Shown here one piece after another: positions 13,000 through 25,686 of a DNA stretch of 64,000 nucleotides (position 1 is the first letter of the stretch; every line of letters starts with the position of its first letter). The translations under genes were made by a program, and so were the position numbers. Origin of the DNA: Isoetes taiwanensis (taxonomy: Eukaryota; Streptophyta; Lycopodiopsida; Isoetales; Isoetaceae). The DNA is taken from NCBI GenBank assembly GCA_021234155.1, contig JAJEKV010000056.1:7922575-7986574 (forward strand), in the 5' to 3' direction. The notes under the pieces were generated by a model. The model saw nothing but the letters and a program-made list of their open reading frames with translations. It had not been told where the DNA came from and did not search any database.

Positions 13000-15413
13000 G
13001 AAGGTGGTCATTTTAATATTCATCAGAGACCAATAGGTCTATACAAGATGTATAGGTCTATCACCAAGGAAGAGGAAATTAAGAAGGCTGCAGCCATGCA
13101 CTTTATCAACGTTATGGGCACCAATCAAGACTGCCAGCCAGGTATCATGAATAATTTTATTAATCTTCAAGCAAAGGTTAGTAATGAGCACAACAGAGAT
13201 TTGGAGAAGATTTTTAGTAATATTGAGCTCTACCAAACAGTAAAGGATATGGAGAATGGCAAAACGCCTGGGCCTGATGGTCTGCCAGTCGAAGCCTACC
13301 TTGGGTGATAGCATCACGAGTTTAACTAATGAGTTCAGAGAGCAGAAATGTCTTGATGCTAGAATCAACACGAGCCTCATTGCTCTCATTTCCAAGAATG
13401 ACATGCCAAGTAATTTCTCAGATTACAGACCGATTTCTTTGTCCAATGTGATCTACAAAATCATCTCTGGTACCATTGCAGCAAGACTCAAGCCAGTCCT
13501 TGAGAAAATTATCAATTCATCCCAGTCAGCCTAATGTGGTAACAGCCATTTTAGGTCTGAATTGGGCCAAAGATTCTGGACAGGACATTGCTCTTATCAA
13601 GTTAGATATTACAAAGGCCTTTGATATGGTAAGTTGGAATTTTCTGCTCCAATGTTGTAGCGCCCTTGGGTTTTCTGATGAGGTAATAAATATCTTTTAT
13701 GCAATTTTGAATAACTCTCGTTCCTCAGTTCTAATTAATGGGGAGTATAGTCCCTTCTTCCCCCTGAGAAGGGGAGTGAAAGAGGGCTGCCCCTTAGCCC
13801 CTTTTCTGTTCTTAATTGTTATGGAGGCTCTTCATAGCAGACTTGAAGAGGCCAAGAATACTAACATGATCCAAGGGCTTTCGCTCCCTGGCAACAATAT
13901 AATGGATCAAATTCTGAACGGGCATTTCGCAGATGATACATCCCTCATGGTCTCTATGGATGCAAATTCGATCATCAACACTCAAATAGTGCGGATCAAT
14001 TGAGTAGCCTCAGGATGTAAGATCAATCGAACCAAATCAAGAGTGATGGCAAGAAATCGGGTAAAAGGAGTGCAAACAAGCTGCTCTCCTTGGTTGTAAG
14101 TATGACCCTCCCACTTTTAGATCTAAGATCCTTGGGATCCCTTTTGCCATTAAAGCACCCCTCGGACATGCAGGATGGGATCATTGAAGTTTGAGAAAAA
14201 AGTTGATAGTCCTAATTCTAAGTTTTTGTCTAAAAATGGAAGGGCTATCATAGCTAATTTTGTCATTTCTTCTTCTCCGTCTATCAATCTTACATTATTC
14301 TTGCTCCTAAGAAAGTTTCTTCCAAGCTTGAGGGGTATTATCGGAGGTTTATTTCTTACGGCCAAAACAAAGGTCTTTGGACCCACATGTCCATGGAAGA
14401 GAATTAGGTGTCATCAATATCGAGAAGAAGGGATTGCCCTCCGCGACTAAATATTTTTATAAAATTTGCTTATGGGCTTATCAAGCATCCTATTTCTATT
14501 ATCATCCGCATTATATAAACAAGTGCCACCCCTTGGTGGAGGCAAATCAAAATGCACCTTCCCCATGCTATTTATTTTCCTTTTACCATCCCCAATTCTA
14601 CTCACGGCATTACGAAGAAATGGATCAAGGCACGGAATCAAGTTAAGTATGTATACCTAGAAGGAGGGCTGTCAATGGACCCGGACTATTTTTGGAATCC
14701 GGCTATGATTACTAATAATGATAGTTGTGCTTTGTCATTTTTCGAGTCAAGTCGGAAAATGGAGCTCTAAAGGCATTATTTATGTGCACAATATGTTTTA
14801 CGATGAGGGGGCTGATTCCTTGACAACTCTCATTAGCGGATGAAGGAGAAGATTGCAAGTTCTGTATAACAATATTTGCACCACTTTGACCTATGGTATT
14901 TGGTCCACTAATGGTATTAAGCGGAATCATAGCGGTTTGTTGACATTTACGGTTAGGAAAGCCTACGGTATCGATGAGAAATCGGGGAAATCACTATTCA
15001 CGAAAGTGGCGGGCCAGGCGGACGGAGATGCATTAGGAACCTCACTTTTATGTGGTCCAGCCCCATTTATCCTAAGATCAAGTCCTTCATGTAGCAACTT
15101 CTTCGGCGCGGGGCCACAGCCACAAACAAGAAGAGCCACCGAGACTCCACATGGTGACTCGATATTTGCATCGGATGTATGGCAAGCGGGGGGGGGCGAG
15201 GACCATCTGTTTAGAACACATATTTGGGCTGAGTTGGTTACGGGTTAGCCTCTGCCTACTTTGGATATGATCTTGTCTTGATTAACTCCACGGACTTCTT
15301 CCTTCCGGCTAACAAGCGATTGGAGGATCTACATCATCCTGTAAAAAGTTTTTTCTGTACTTTTTATACCTACTTAAATATATCTGGCGCCTTCAATAAA
15401 AAAAAAAAAAAAA
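13000..15413 (+). mobile_element. LINE relic with reverse transcriptase and poly(A) tail
   Basis: This is a 5'-truncated non-LTR retrotransposon. RT motifs follow in order across three frames: GKTPGPDGLP near 13,258; DYRPISLSNVIYKI near 13,423; LDITKAFDMVSW near 13,603; GVKEGCPLAPFLF near 13,777; and the catalytic box FADDT near 13,924. Frameshifts at about 13,300 and 13,530 and a stop near 14,003 break the frame. Weak downstream coding continues to about 15,250. The element ends in an A-run at 15,397-15,413, preceded by CAATAAA. The start is approximate, because the RT-upstream linker reads back to about 13,000. AAGATGTA occurs both after the A-run and at 13,045, but I do not regard it as a secure target duplication. 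Confidence 0.85.
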
Positions 15414-18400
15414 GATGTACATATAAAACCAACATGATTCACCTTATATAAATATGAGTGCAATTGAGGATTGAACTCATAGCTACCTAGAATGGGTACA
15501 AAACGTGAATGGATGACCAGAATTGGAATGGGAATGAGCCAAGTTTGAATCTCAAAATTTGAACATTCGAGGATGGCATAAAACCTTACGGAACACTTAA
15601 AATTAAAAAGGGAGGTATAAGGTCACGAGTAATAAGAGTTGAATTGGACGGGGTTTTATCGTCCATGGAGATTAAGATCATACTCGTGGCATTTGTTTCT
15701 ATGACTGTCTACTTTCGAACAAGACTACACCAGAATATCAATGATGCAAATCTTTATCTGGACACACTGTTCTTTGCTATTCTTGTGTGACAATGTTTAA
15801 TGGATTTGTTGAAATGTCAATGACAATTTTTCAGCTTCTAGTGTTCTATAATCGGTATGGCCTTCTTTTTAGCGTCGGCATGGGCTTTCAGTTTATCACG
15901 CTCTGTTCTTAGCCGTCCTGTATCTATATTTGAGGCCTTTGTATGGGTAATCATGACTTACTATGTTACAGTACAATTTCTGATTTGAAAGTCGTTCCCA
16001 TTTTACATGCGACCCAGAAATAAATTCATTCTGATCCTACTTCTGGAGGAAATCAAGAGAGCAAGCTTAAGATGTTGAATGTAAAGAACCAGTTTTTGAG
16101 TCCATGGAACATAGGCTTGGTGAATCTAAAATTCCTAGGCCGCGACTTTTCTGACCAAGGTAGCATATTCTTGCTTTACATCTCTAGCTTGTCAACTTCG
16201 AGGGCATAAAACAAAATCCGGATAAATCCGGGTAAATCCGGGGAATAATGCGCTTTTCGGGATATTTCCTCTTGATGGAGTTATGTGTTGTTGAGGTGCA
16301 AGCATGCGGGAAGACTTACGTGTTGCTTGCTTGAAGATAGCTTGATAACTTATCGGCTATAGGTTATGCGGTGTTGATTTACCAATATAATTACGCAAAT
16401 GTCATTTCGTTACTTTTTATTGGCATATTCCTTGCTTCCGTTTAAAAGCACTTGCCGCGAGTTTTATGCCATTGTTTCTCTTTGATGTGGATGAACTCGA
16501 TATCAAGATGTAGTAGGTCTTAGATGACAATATTGTAGCTCTTTCGGAGGCAACTTCGAAGTGATTTCCTTCATTAAGTGTTGTTTTTCTTTATGGGTAT
16601 GTGCATGATTGTCTTCTATACATATTTATCATCAATATTGATCCTACTCATGGTATTAGATCTTTACGGGGTGATCTGCTTAGTAAGAGATCTTTGGAGA
16701 GTGAGGGTGGCATTTTTCTTAGAAAAGTGAAAATCAGGTCATTTTGTTGTGATTTACAACTTAGTTTGGCATTTCGATGATTTTAACTTAAGTCACGAAC
16801 TCAAGGAGTAAGTATGCCATCAAGAAATGAGTAGATCCAGGGAAGCTGAGTCACAAACAGTGTGTGCCTAATTCCTAGGAACACTAGCATCCATGTAATG
16901 TTATATCTGTGTTTTGTTTGCGCAGGCCATTTATTTTCTGCATGTGATTTGAAATCTTCACTTAATACAACTAGATAGGACTGGTAAAGAAGGAAAAAGA
17001 GTAGTTTCAATGGCTTAGGCAAGCAGAATGCTCATTTTGAGGAAGAATATAGAGTCTATATGTGCGCATATGGCTTGAGCATGTAAATGCTATGGAATCG
17101 AGTTGAATACTTCAATGTATCTAATTACTTGCAGGAACAAGTAAACCATTTTTTCTGAGTAAATAGAGGACTTGAGCAAGCTGCTTGGAGCACAAATCAA
17201 TTTTAGCACTATAAATGCTAAATCAAGCTGATAGAACAGAGCATGGTTAAAGGAACATTCAAATAGGCGGCGTCACAAATTTCTCCATGTGTACAACAGA
17301 TACTTTAAGATGATGTCCTTTGGGACCATGTAATTTGCATTATGGAAGCATTCAGGGCCATTGGCCATAGAGCATGTGAGGAATGTAAGGATGTCTAAAT
17401 GTAATAGAGCAAACAAGACCACAATCATTTTTAAAATGGCCCATATACTTGCCAACTTTGGAGAGAAAGGAAAGCCGAAAATATTTTGGAGCTTTAATTG
17501 TAACAGAGGGTCTGTGAACTAAAACTTTAGTTTTAAACTGTTGCCAAGACACCTGTTCACCGCCGTAGCTTCTTGAATATCTGCAAGCGCATCTCCAATG
17601 ATTTCTGTCGCCAACAAATCTGTTCACCTCCATAGCTTCTTTTCCCTCTTCTTCTTATCTGCAATATCTTTCAGCCTTCTGGTAGTCTAGGCGGAACCAT
17701 GGACCCATTGTATGCTCAAGTTATTTCCTTGATTGCTTGAATCTTTTTCTTAAGCAATGCTCAAGTTTCTTTCCCGGATTGCTTATCTTTGGTGCTTTTC
17801 TTAGGATTGTCATAAGATAATGTATTACTGCATGGGTTCGTGATCATGATGAAATTTGCTGGATCTCGAGGTTTAGGTTCCGTTTTGTAATAAACAGGTT
17901 TGCTCTTACACATTTATCTCGTTTACTTTCTTGCTAATAATGTGTTCATTTTCTTTCTTGATTAGAGAATTTATTGGTTATAATAGACATTGCAAAGTTC
18001 GTGCATTTGGTATTTACAGCCCTTCTGTACAGGCCTAATGTATCTGACTTGGAGAACAAATTAGCCGGCTACATGAAGCACTATACTAAGCATTCAAAAT
18101 GTTGTTAATGCTCTTATGGCTGCTAGTGTTAATTTGAGATGTTAAAGGTTACTGCGCAGACATAAGCCTAGTTGAGATGGTAAATGATACTGGCCAAACA
18201 TATTGAAAATGATCTTTGAAGCCAAGTGGTCTTCATACATTTACCTTGACTTGGCTTGGGTCTGCATATAACTGCCTCTAAATGTATGCAAATAAATGAA
18301 AGTGGTTGGATTTTTTATATGATGATCTGTAAATCTATTGAAATTGTTCCAGCTCATGAAGACAGATCTGCCATTCTTGTGATGCCATAAAACATCGTGC

Positions 18401-20039
18401 ATATCAACATTCTAAGGAGATGCTCTGAATTGTGGAAGTGTTGCAGAGCAAAGAATAGATTTAGATAAGTGGTACCTACCAATCTCATTTTCAAGATCCC
18501 CTTCCTCTTTTGAATTGCCAAGGGCTGGTAAGTTTTTGCGCAATCTCCTTACTGTTGTAAATTCTCCTGAATTTTTTGGTAGCAAGTATTTGTGATATTT
18601 AGGTTCTACCATTCAAGTTCCAGCTCATTCTAACGTGCTGATTCACTCTAGCATGCTCTTTATGGGTGAAACAAGACATGGCAAGAAAAGGTAACACAAC
18701 ATTTATAGGCTCCCAACTTATCCCAGCAACACTGGGCACCTTTACTAGTTTATCTTATGTTTTTTCTTATGTGGTATGTTTCTTGTTGATGTTACAAGTG
18801 CATTAACGCCAATATGTGTCCCATCATTTTTATCGCTTGTTTTTTCTGAATTGCACGTATCCAAGTCATAGGCGTTAGGCATGATCTCTCGGCGTGGTTA
18901 TTTTCATCGATGAGTTTATTTTTCCTCCAGAGTGCTCATTGCTTGATCTAAACTTTTTCCATATGCTTAGTAGCGATGACGTTAGAATCGTTTAGTTATA
19001 TGGTTTATGTATATCTCTTATGTGGTTTGGTTCTTGTTAGTGTTACAGCTACTCGAAAATCCATGTGCCTTCAATCTCTTTTTATCTCATTTATTTTCCT
19101 TTGCCTTATTAGTTTTCTTCTCTCGGGTATAAGCCCATCATGTACTTTAGTTTTAATTGTCTATTCTTTGCTCTATTTCTCCCTTGTAGTGCAGTGAGTC
19201 TTTTCGATTAGTTTGCTCTGTTATTATTAGTAGTACTTGCATGTAGGTTCAAACTCGATGCAAGGCTATTTGTTTGTAAGGTTTTCTCATGTTCTTTTTT
19301 ATCTTTAGGGTTTCTTTCTTGACTTGAATGATTTTGCCCTGATCTTTTTGAGGTAATATATCTTTCATTTCAAATTAGGGCTAGATCGGATCATTCAGAT
19401 CGGCTTAAGAACCAGAATGGCTATTCTTGAGGGAATCAAACCGTTAAGTATGTTGTTCATAGCTGTTATTAGAAAACTGAAAGCACTATCATAGTAGCTG
19501 TAGGAGTCTATTACATAATTGCAAAAAGATTGAAGTGATCGTACATGCATAGAGATAATATTCTATTATTAGATTTGCTTAAGATAAAGTTAGAGAAAGA
19601 TGTCATGCTAACATGTGGAGTGGTGTGCTTATAGGACAAAACACAATTATCCATTCCATCGCTCATCATGACAAATGACTCCGACCAAACGCAACACTAT
19701 CAATATGGCATAGATTAGTTGCAGGGTAAGCATTAAATGTTCATTGCTTATTCATAAAAGATAACAATCTCCTAATTGATTGTCATATATGACATTCCTT
19801 ACCAAGCAGATGCAAAGACAACTTCAAACAACATGTAACATAGTTACATATAAGATATGTATATTTAAATATATCTGCCAGTACCTCTTGTTCAATGAGC
19901 AAATGATGATCATTTAATAGGAAAAACTCGCACTTCAATTTATTTAGGGGATTCTCTCCAACCTTTCACCAACTTGTAACCCAATCTCCAAGCACACCCT
20001 TCTTTTGCTAGTTTATCAATTTTTTATCATGACTTTTAT
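15414..20039. other. No recognised gene; local duplication at 17.54-17.67 kb
   Basis: AT-rich DNA with scattered short frames. A minus-strand frame (17,352-17,633) owes its length to an imperfect direct duplication. GCCAAGACACCTGTTCACC at 17,543 recurs as GCCAACAAATCTGTTCACC at 17,610, each copy followed by a TAGCTTCTT motif and then CTGCAA. Near 16,217 a short triplication reads ATCCGGATAAATCCGGGTAA. A hydrophobic frame at 18,976-19,197 looks like a chance ORF. No transposon ends were seen. Confidence 0.4.
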
Positions 20040-20105
20040 ATTGATTTGTTGTTCTCTTTGTTTAGGCCCCATAGGCTAATTGGTCTCAGTGAAGATAAGA
20101 AATCG
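20040..20105 (+). mobile_element. LINE 3'-terminal remnant, plus orientation
   Basis: CTTTGTTTAGGCCCCATAGG is followed by CTAATTGGTCTC. This is the reverse complement of the sequence at 11,190-11,220 and 24,218-24,250, where it forms the 3' end of minus-strand LINE fragments. Only the last tens of bases survive. They run into a short-period tail of TTCTA-like repeats, adjacent to the foldback arm that starts near 20,158. Confidence 0.55.
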
Positions 20106-20157
20106 TTCTATTCTATCCTATATTATTTAGGATTTCTATAATATATATAGGTTATGT

Positions 20158-21060
20158 ACTATTATAAAAGCAAATAAAGTTTTATGTAATATATAAGGTT
20201 GAGTTTCAAACATTGGCAAAATAGCTACAATACAAACAAAGAACTTCAAACTATAAAAGATTCTCAATATTTTAGTTTTCAAAAGACATCATTTAAAAAT
20301 ATAAAGTTCCATTTGATAGAATAGCATTTTACAAGAATGATTCTCAAATGTTTGACAAATAACATTTATAAATAATAATTTTATAGCTAATTTTTCAAAA
20401 CAAAAAAATTCACAAATACACAAATGCTCCAAACAACCATTTCAAAACATTAAAAATGACAATTCAGTCAATCCTTATATAAAAAGATAAGAATGAAATT
20501 TAAAAACTAGAATAGCTATAATGCTATTTAATAAATATAAACTAACAAACGAACTTCAACAATTTTATGATAAAAATCCGATTTCATTTTATAAGTAACT
20601 ATGATGAAAAAGATTTGGAAAATAATAATGAAATTTTTTTATTATGTTAAATTATAAATATAAATTTTATACGCAAAGAACTTGCATATGAGATAGATAA
20701 ATTTATTAAAAATAACCTGTAATAAAACTACTACCTTTTCCTACTATATATACATATGCACATGCACTCATTACAATAATTGTCTTATTGCCTTTATTTA
20801 TATGTTCAAACATCTTATTATAAAGATATTTACAAATGTAAGCTTTTATTGAAAATAAATATTGCATAAATTTTATATATAGAGAGTTTTTGTTCACAAC
20901 TTTTATAATCTAAAACAGTTTTCTTGTTGTTGTCAGTCAAAGGCCTTAGCATCCAGTTGAATAGCACTATAGAAAAGTTGCTATTACTTTTAAAGGCAAG
21001 TTAAAAACTTTCGCTTCAAATAAGTGGTTGAAATACTATTTAAATTTATCTTTTGGCGAA
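20158..21060. repeat. Foldback element, left inverted arm
   Basis: The reverse complement of this arm aligns, with drift, to 21,960-22,340 and continues without a break into 45,417-45,980. Landmarks include ACTATTATAA (left tip) against TTATAATAGT (right tip, 45,971), CAAACATTTGAGAAT-like blocks, and GTTGTGAACAAAAA at 22,155. The arm is AT-rich and has no credible coding sequence. Tip coordinates are approximate and no flanking target duplication was found. Confidence 0.75.
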
Positions 21061-21959
21061 GAGTCAACGGTGAACTAACAACCAACACTCAAAGACCATT
21101 TTCTTTGAAAAAATGTAAAGGTATAAATAAAATTTGAAGAACCAGTATTTAAACACTCTATCACACTCTTAGAGTAAAACAAAAGACGCTTAAATAGAAC
21201 CAATAGCTGTGCGTATGGGTTATATAAATATTTTTTCTAAGTGACACATGGGCAATCTTTATAGCAATATATATTGATGTAAGACACTTAAGGATAGGAA
21301 GCGTCTTTCATTGTCTTCTTCTGATGATCCCACATTCTAAGATATATGTAATGTGTAAGTGTTTGCTTGATTTTAAAAGTGAGGTCGATCAGGATATAAA
21401 CAACTACTATAAACTCTATTTTCATGATGGAGAGATGGAAGAATATGCCCCTCATAGACTTAGCTAATGAGTAGGAGTTTTTAAAATCATCGACAGTTTG
21501 CGCATATAACTTGTGGTTTGTTAGTAGATTCATCAAACGCTTGTTGAAGAGCGTAGTTTTAACATATTCACAAAAAAAAAACATAGGTAGAGGTTGGATT
21601 GGAGGTGATGAAAATGACATTAAAACAATGAGTTATTATTTACAAAAAAAAAATTAGAAACTATATTTAGCTAGCAAATTAGGTCGAGTCATGAAAATAG
21701 TGTTGATTTTAAAAGCAACACGTAGAAACAAATGCAATTTTACGAGTTTTTTATGATAAAATTTGCATCAATTAATGTAAAATACATATAAAATATCTTC
21801 GATTTGGTTAAAATACACATCTAGTTATTTTAACCATAATTTAAAGCTTCGCTATTCTTGAAATCAAGTATATGCAAAAGTCTTCAGGTTTGATCAAGAA
21901 CTATGGATGGATCCTTTAGAAAATTTGAATTACTGGCACTAAACAATATCTTTGATAAT
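21061..21959. other. Foldback element, unpaired central loop
   Basis: About 0.9 kb lies between the two arms. It contains one 110-codon minus-strand frame (21,288-21,620), hydrophobic in parts, with no recognisable transposase motif. Nothing else is supported. Confidence 0.5.
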
Positions 21960-22340
21960 TATTAGTTTCGATGGCCGAAAGAATAAATTTGTCTAGTACC
22001 ACCACCATTTTTTTGAGGGTAAGTTTAAAACTTACTTTTAAAAATGAATGGCAAATTCTTTGTAGCACTATTCAACAACATGCTAAGGTCTTTACTCGAC
22101 GTTAAACTAAGACATAAATTAGAGGAAACATAAAAGTTGTTTTCGACTATAAAAGTTGTGAACAAAAATTATATATACATTTAATGTCAAATAAAAGGCT
22201 TATAATATATTTATTCAATGAACACTTGCATTTGTAAAAGATTGTTAAAACAATATCTTAATACATACAGATACAGACTATAATACATGTATTTGTGATT
22301 AGTATATGTGCATGTGTATAGGGTAAGCGGAGCTAGTAAG
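21960..22340. repeat. Foldback element, right arm, inner part
   Basis: This is the inverted counterpart of roughly 20,700-21,060. It is interrupted exactly at 22,340/22,341 by the Ty3/gypsy LTR and resumes at 45,417. The GTAAG at 22,336-22,340 is the left copy of the retrotransposon's 5-bp target duplication. Confidence 0.75.
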
Positions 22341-23489
22341 TGTTGACCCTCAACTTGGCCTAAGAGTCAAACACAAGAAGACAACCTGAGAACTATGCTC
22401 AAGTAGCAGTTAAAAACTCCAGAACACTTAAGGTGCTTTCGATCTTTTCAAGAAAAAGCACGATGCAAAAGCCTAAAGAGTAGAAATTTATACCTTTCCC
22501 AATTCAAAAAAGAGGTAGCAGTGGTGAAATCCAAGTAGTTCCCTGATGCAGATTGATTTTTTTAATTTTATTTTTTTGATCTGAAAATGACAAAAAGTAT
22601 ACTATATCCGATGATGAAAATCGACCAAGTCGAGCTCGGATCTATAAGATATTGGTCTAAAAATGAGTCAATTTTTTTTATTCAATGAAAGTCAAATTGC
22701 AAAATAGAGCTCAGACATTTGTAACTCGAGTTGTAAAATGGAGTTTTGGGAAATTTCAAAACCAATATGAGGCACAAGTGATTTGAAGGTGAGGCAAATG
22801 GTCAAAATCTTGTTTGGATTATTGTGAGTAGTTTTTTGATGCTGATTTGCAAATATCAGTCAAGAATCATATCAGAGCAGAATGCAAAAATTTCAACTTG
22901 AGATTTGGATGGTATTTTTTGAAGTTTTTTATGCACACACGTGCAAATACATGTGAGGACAAAGGGCAACTTGTCACATGCAGGTCTGGAGTGCAGAATG
23001 TTTTACTGTAAACTATTTTGGTGGTAAAAGTACTAGAAATCATAACAGACAAGTTTTTCAATACTTGGCAGCAATTTTCATTGATATGAAGGTAATACAA
23101 GATCAATATAGGTAATAAGAAGATAAATCAATCATCAAAAGATATTATAGGGTCAAATAATAATCTCAGGATAAGATAATCAGTCTAATTTTTTGCGGTC
23201 GGTTTGTGGAATGCTCGGTACTTGGATCATAATTAACATGTATCGGTGTTGGAGTTTGTAGCGTCAGGGCCTTGAAAGTTTTTCTTGATCCCCACGGTTA
23301 TATAGTTTGAGCTTTTTGAAATCCGACATCTCGGGGCATGATTTATGGTTAGAGCCATTCCTTAAGTGCAGGAAATTAGTTCTAGGTAGATTTCGGAAGT
23401 TAAGGCCACAATTCTGGCATGATTCGAGCTATTTCCAAGATTCTAGGACTCCTGGCCCGTATTTTTAGTAAAAAACCTCGTGATACGAT

Positions 23490-23935
23490 CAGGGAAAAAA
23501 TTAAGGAACTTTTATATTCAAAGTGGTGAAATAGACTTAGCTTCTAATGTTTAGCTAAACTTTCTAAATTTTGCCACCTGTACTTTCTTAAGTTTGGCTA
23601 AACTTTTATTTAAAAAAGAAAAAATCTTCTATCATTTGACTATTTTGCAATAATTTAAGATCTAAATATTAACTGACCATAATAAATATAAAGGCTATAG
23701 GATAATTTGGCTAAAAGTTTGACGTAAAAGCTTCTAAGTTTTGGCTAAACTTTCCAAATTTTGGCAGTTACACTTTCTTGCGATTAGCTAAAGTTCTTGG
23801 AGGTGGGGAGTGAAATAGACTTGGCTAAAATTTTATTTTTTTTAGCTCAAAAAGGGCCATAGTTTAGCCAATTTTTTTCCAAACAAGGCCAAAATTTCGC
23901 CATTTAGCTAAGTTTAGCCACTAATTTTTTCCATG
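23490..23935. mobile_element. hAT-like MITE (446 bp) inside the 3' LTR
   Basis: This is absent from the other LTR, so it is an insertion. Its ends are CAGGGAAAAAATTA and, inverted, CATGGAAAAAATTA: 14-bp terminal inverted repeats with one mismatch. The intact site in the 5' LTR reads GATACGATTTCC. Here GATACGAT (23,482-23,489) precedes the element and GATCGAT follows it (23,936-23,942). This fits an 8-bp duplication that lost one base. An 8-bp duplication with a CAGGG terminus is the hAT signature. The interior repeats TTGGCTAAA motifs and has no ORF. Confidence 0.82.
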
Positions 23936-24186
23936 GATCGATTTACGTATTTTTTGAATGTATATTCCCGGTATATGTTGTATTAGGATGTTTTTAGAAT
24001 TTCAAACCATGGTTCAAAGGCCTTTCCTTATAAAATTGATCATATTTGAGACCATAGAGAATTATTCAAGGACCTAGAATCACATGAAGCATCTTTAACA
24101 AGTGTAAGTGGAACATAGGAAGCACATAGAGAATCTTTTAAGGCATCTCTTGATTCCAACTCAAAATTAAGGGAATGATTATAGGA

Positions 24187-25305
24187 ATAATGGAATAATG
24201 GATGATTTTATAGATCCCACGAGACCAAGCCGCCTATGGGACCCAAGTACAAAGAGAGAAGCGGCGATTACTACCGAGGATTAAAAACCCCATTTAGAAG
24301 GGTTTGGGAAAAACCTTAGTAGCAATAAGGATCTTTGACATCTTTGCCTGATTATATACATAATCACAAGTGCAATTTGAGGTTAATGTCTCGACGAGGG
24401 GGCATAAGCGGTCCAAGGTATCCATTACCTCCCGGTCACGATCCCAACAAGCCTACGAGGTGCTTTCTGGTAGCTCATGCAAGGCGATGGGGCACAACTA
24501 ACTAAGCATCACAGAGCCCGGATATGCTGCGTCAGCCGGGCAGGGCACGGAGGCGTGACTTTCATCCTCAATGGCGCCACATTGGCGGCCGACAGACTCT
24601 GTCCTCCGCGCGGCTCGAATCCATCTCCCCACATCTCAATGCGGAGGTGGTGTGCACTGCTTGAATGGAAACAATCACCTGGCGCTTTTTCATGGGTAGA
24701 TGGGTGCTTGCTAGTAGTGGTGTGGGCCCCGTGAGGATGGGATTAACTGCTTTGTCGATAATTTGCCACCTTGACATGTATGTAGGCCTCTGCATCCCAA
24801 AGCTTGGCCATGAAGCAAGCATCCAATCTTGCTTCAAAGGCGGCCCGCGTTCCTTGGTGTATGCAGCCGTCCACATCGTATTACTGCACATTCCATGGCG
24901 AAACCACTTCCAGGCTTGCTTGTCTTTCCAAAGGGCTTTTGAGTCATTGCGGGCCCCATCGCCCTTTGCCAAAGGGTTGGGCGTGGGGCTTCATCCATAG
25001 CCACCACCTTACGGAAGTAAATAATGTGGCGTTCAGTATGCCCTCCGTAATGGAAGGAAGCTTGTCTCTTGGAGCAAGATCGATATGGGACCGTGGATTT
25101 CACTCCCGGTGCGGGGCCAAGAAAGCCTTACGTACTGCTCTAGATCGTTCAAGTGGTGAGGATATCAACTGGCCCCCCACATACGCCCCATAGAGGAGGA
25201 CCGGTTCAACCAAGGCCCTGAACAAGTGTGCCTGGTGATCCCATGCATACAGCTCTGCCTTGTGATTGTTGTTTTGCATTGCATACAGGGCTTTCCAGCC
25301 TGCAG
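24187..25305 (-). mobile_element. LINE 3' fragment with RT thumb and C-terminal domain
   Basis: This is an insertion, because the 5' LTR is uninterrupted at the same site (ATTATAGGAGCATGTGG). Minus-strand frames read LFRALVEPVLLYGAYVGG near 25,200, the thumb region after the RT catalytic core in LINEs. They continue through KSTVPY (25,100), LPMKKRQVI and a Cys-rich tail (about 24,590). The 3' end near 24,215 carries the shared GAGACC...CCTATGGGACCC sequence and a short-period tail of ATAATGGA units. Stops and frameshifts are frequent. No target duplication is clear. Confidence 0.8.
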
Positions 25306-25686
25306 AGCATGTGGCAAAGTGAGAAATAAGGCTTAAGGAAAAAATATAAAATGGTATATGGAGGGCAAGAATAGGCATAAATAGGATAAACATGGCTAGA
25401 CATCAAACCATATACCATGAGGTCTTCAAACTTCATCTTCCAATCTTCAAAAAGCATCTTCCAAACTTCTACACCCAGATTCTTTTAAAGCTTATCTTTG
25501 ACCAATAATTTGACTTTGAACATATTACCTTTCATGATGTTGACCACAAGTACTTTGAATTGACTTAAGAGCTCCTTTGGGTTGACTCTCATATCAATTG
25601 TAGCTTGCTAAGGTTTTTAGAGCATTGGCCTAGTCTTTATAACAGGTGGACAAAATAGTTAGCTTGTTGCCCTTTTGGGGACAACA

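Larger units (their letters stand above)
22341..25686 (-). repeat. 3' LTR of the Ty3/gypsy element, split by two insertions
   Basis: Near-identical blocks are shared with 43,652-45,411, for example AAATTTATACCTTTCCCAAT and TAGTTAGCTTGTTGCCCTTT. After removing the hAT-like MITE and the LINE fragment the length is about 1.77 kb, matching the 1.76-kb 5' LTR. The inner edge at 25,680-25,686 ends in ACAACA. The adjacent internal sequence gives a weak minus-strand purine stretch (GGTGAGA) as a possible polypurine tract. Confidence 0.92.

Noticed and set aside
13045-15420. AAGATGTA as a target duplication of the LINE
   Set aside because: Coding sequence of the element appears to continue upstream of the left copy, and 8 bp of simple sequence is weak evidence.
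18976-19197. 73-codon membrane-protein-like frame
   Set aside because: T-rich DNA yields hydrophobic frames by chance. No start context, homologue or linked exon was seen.
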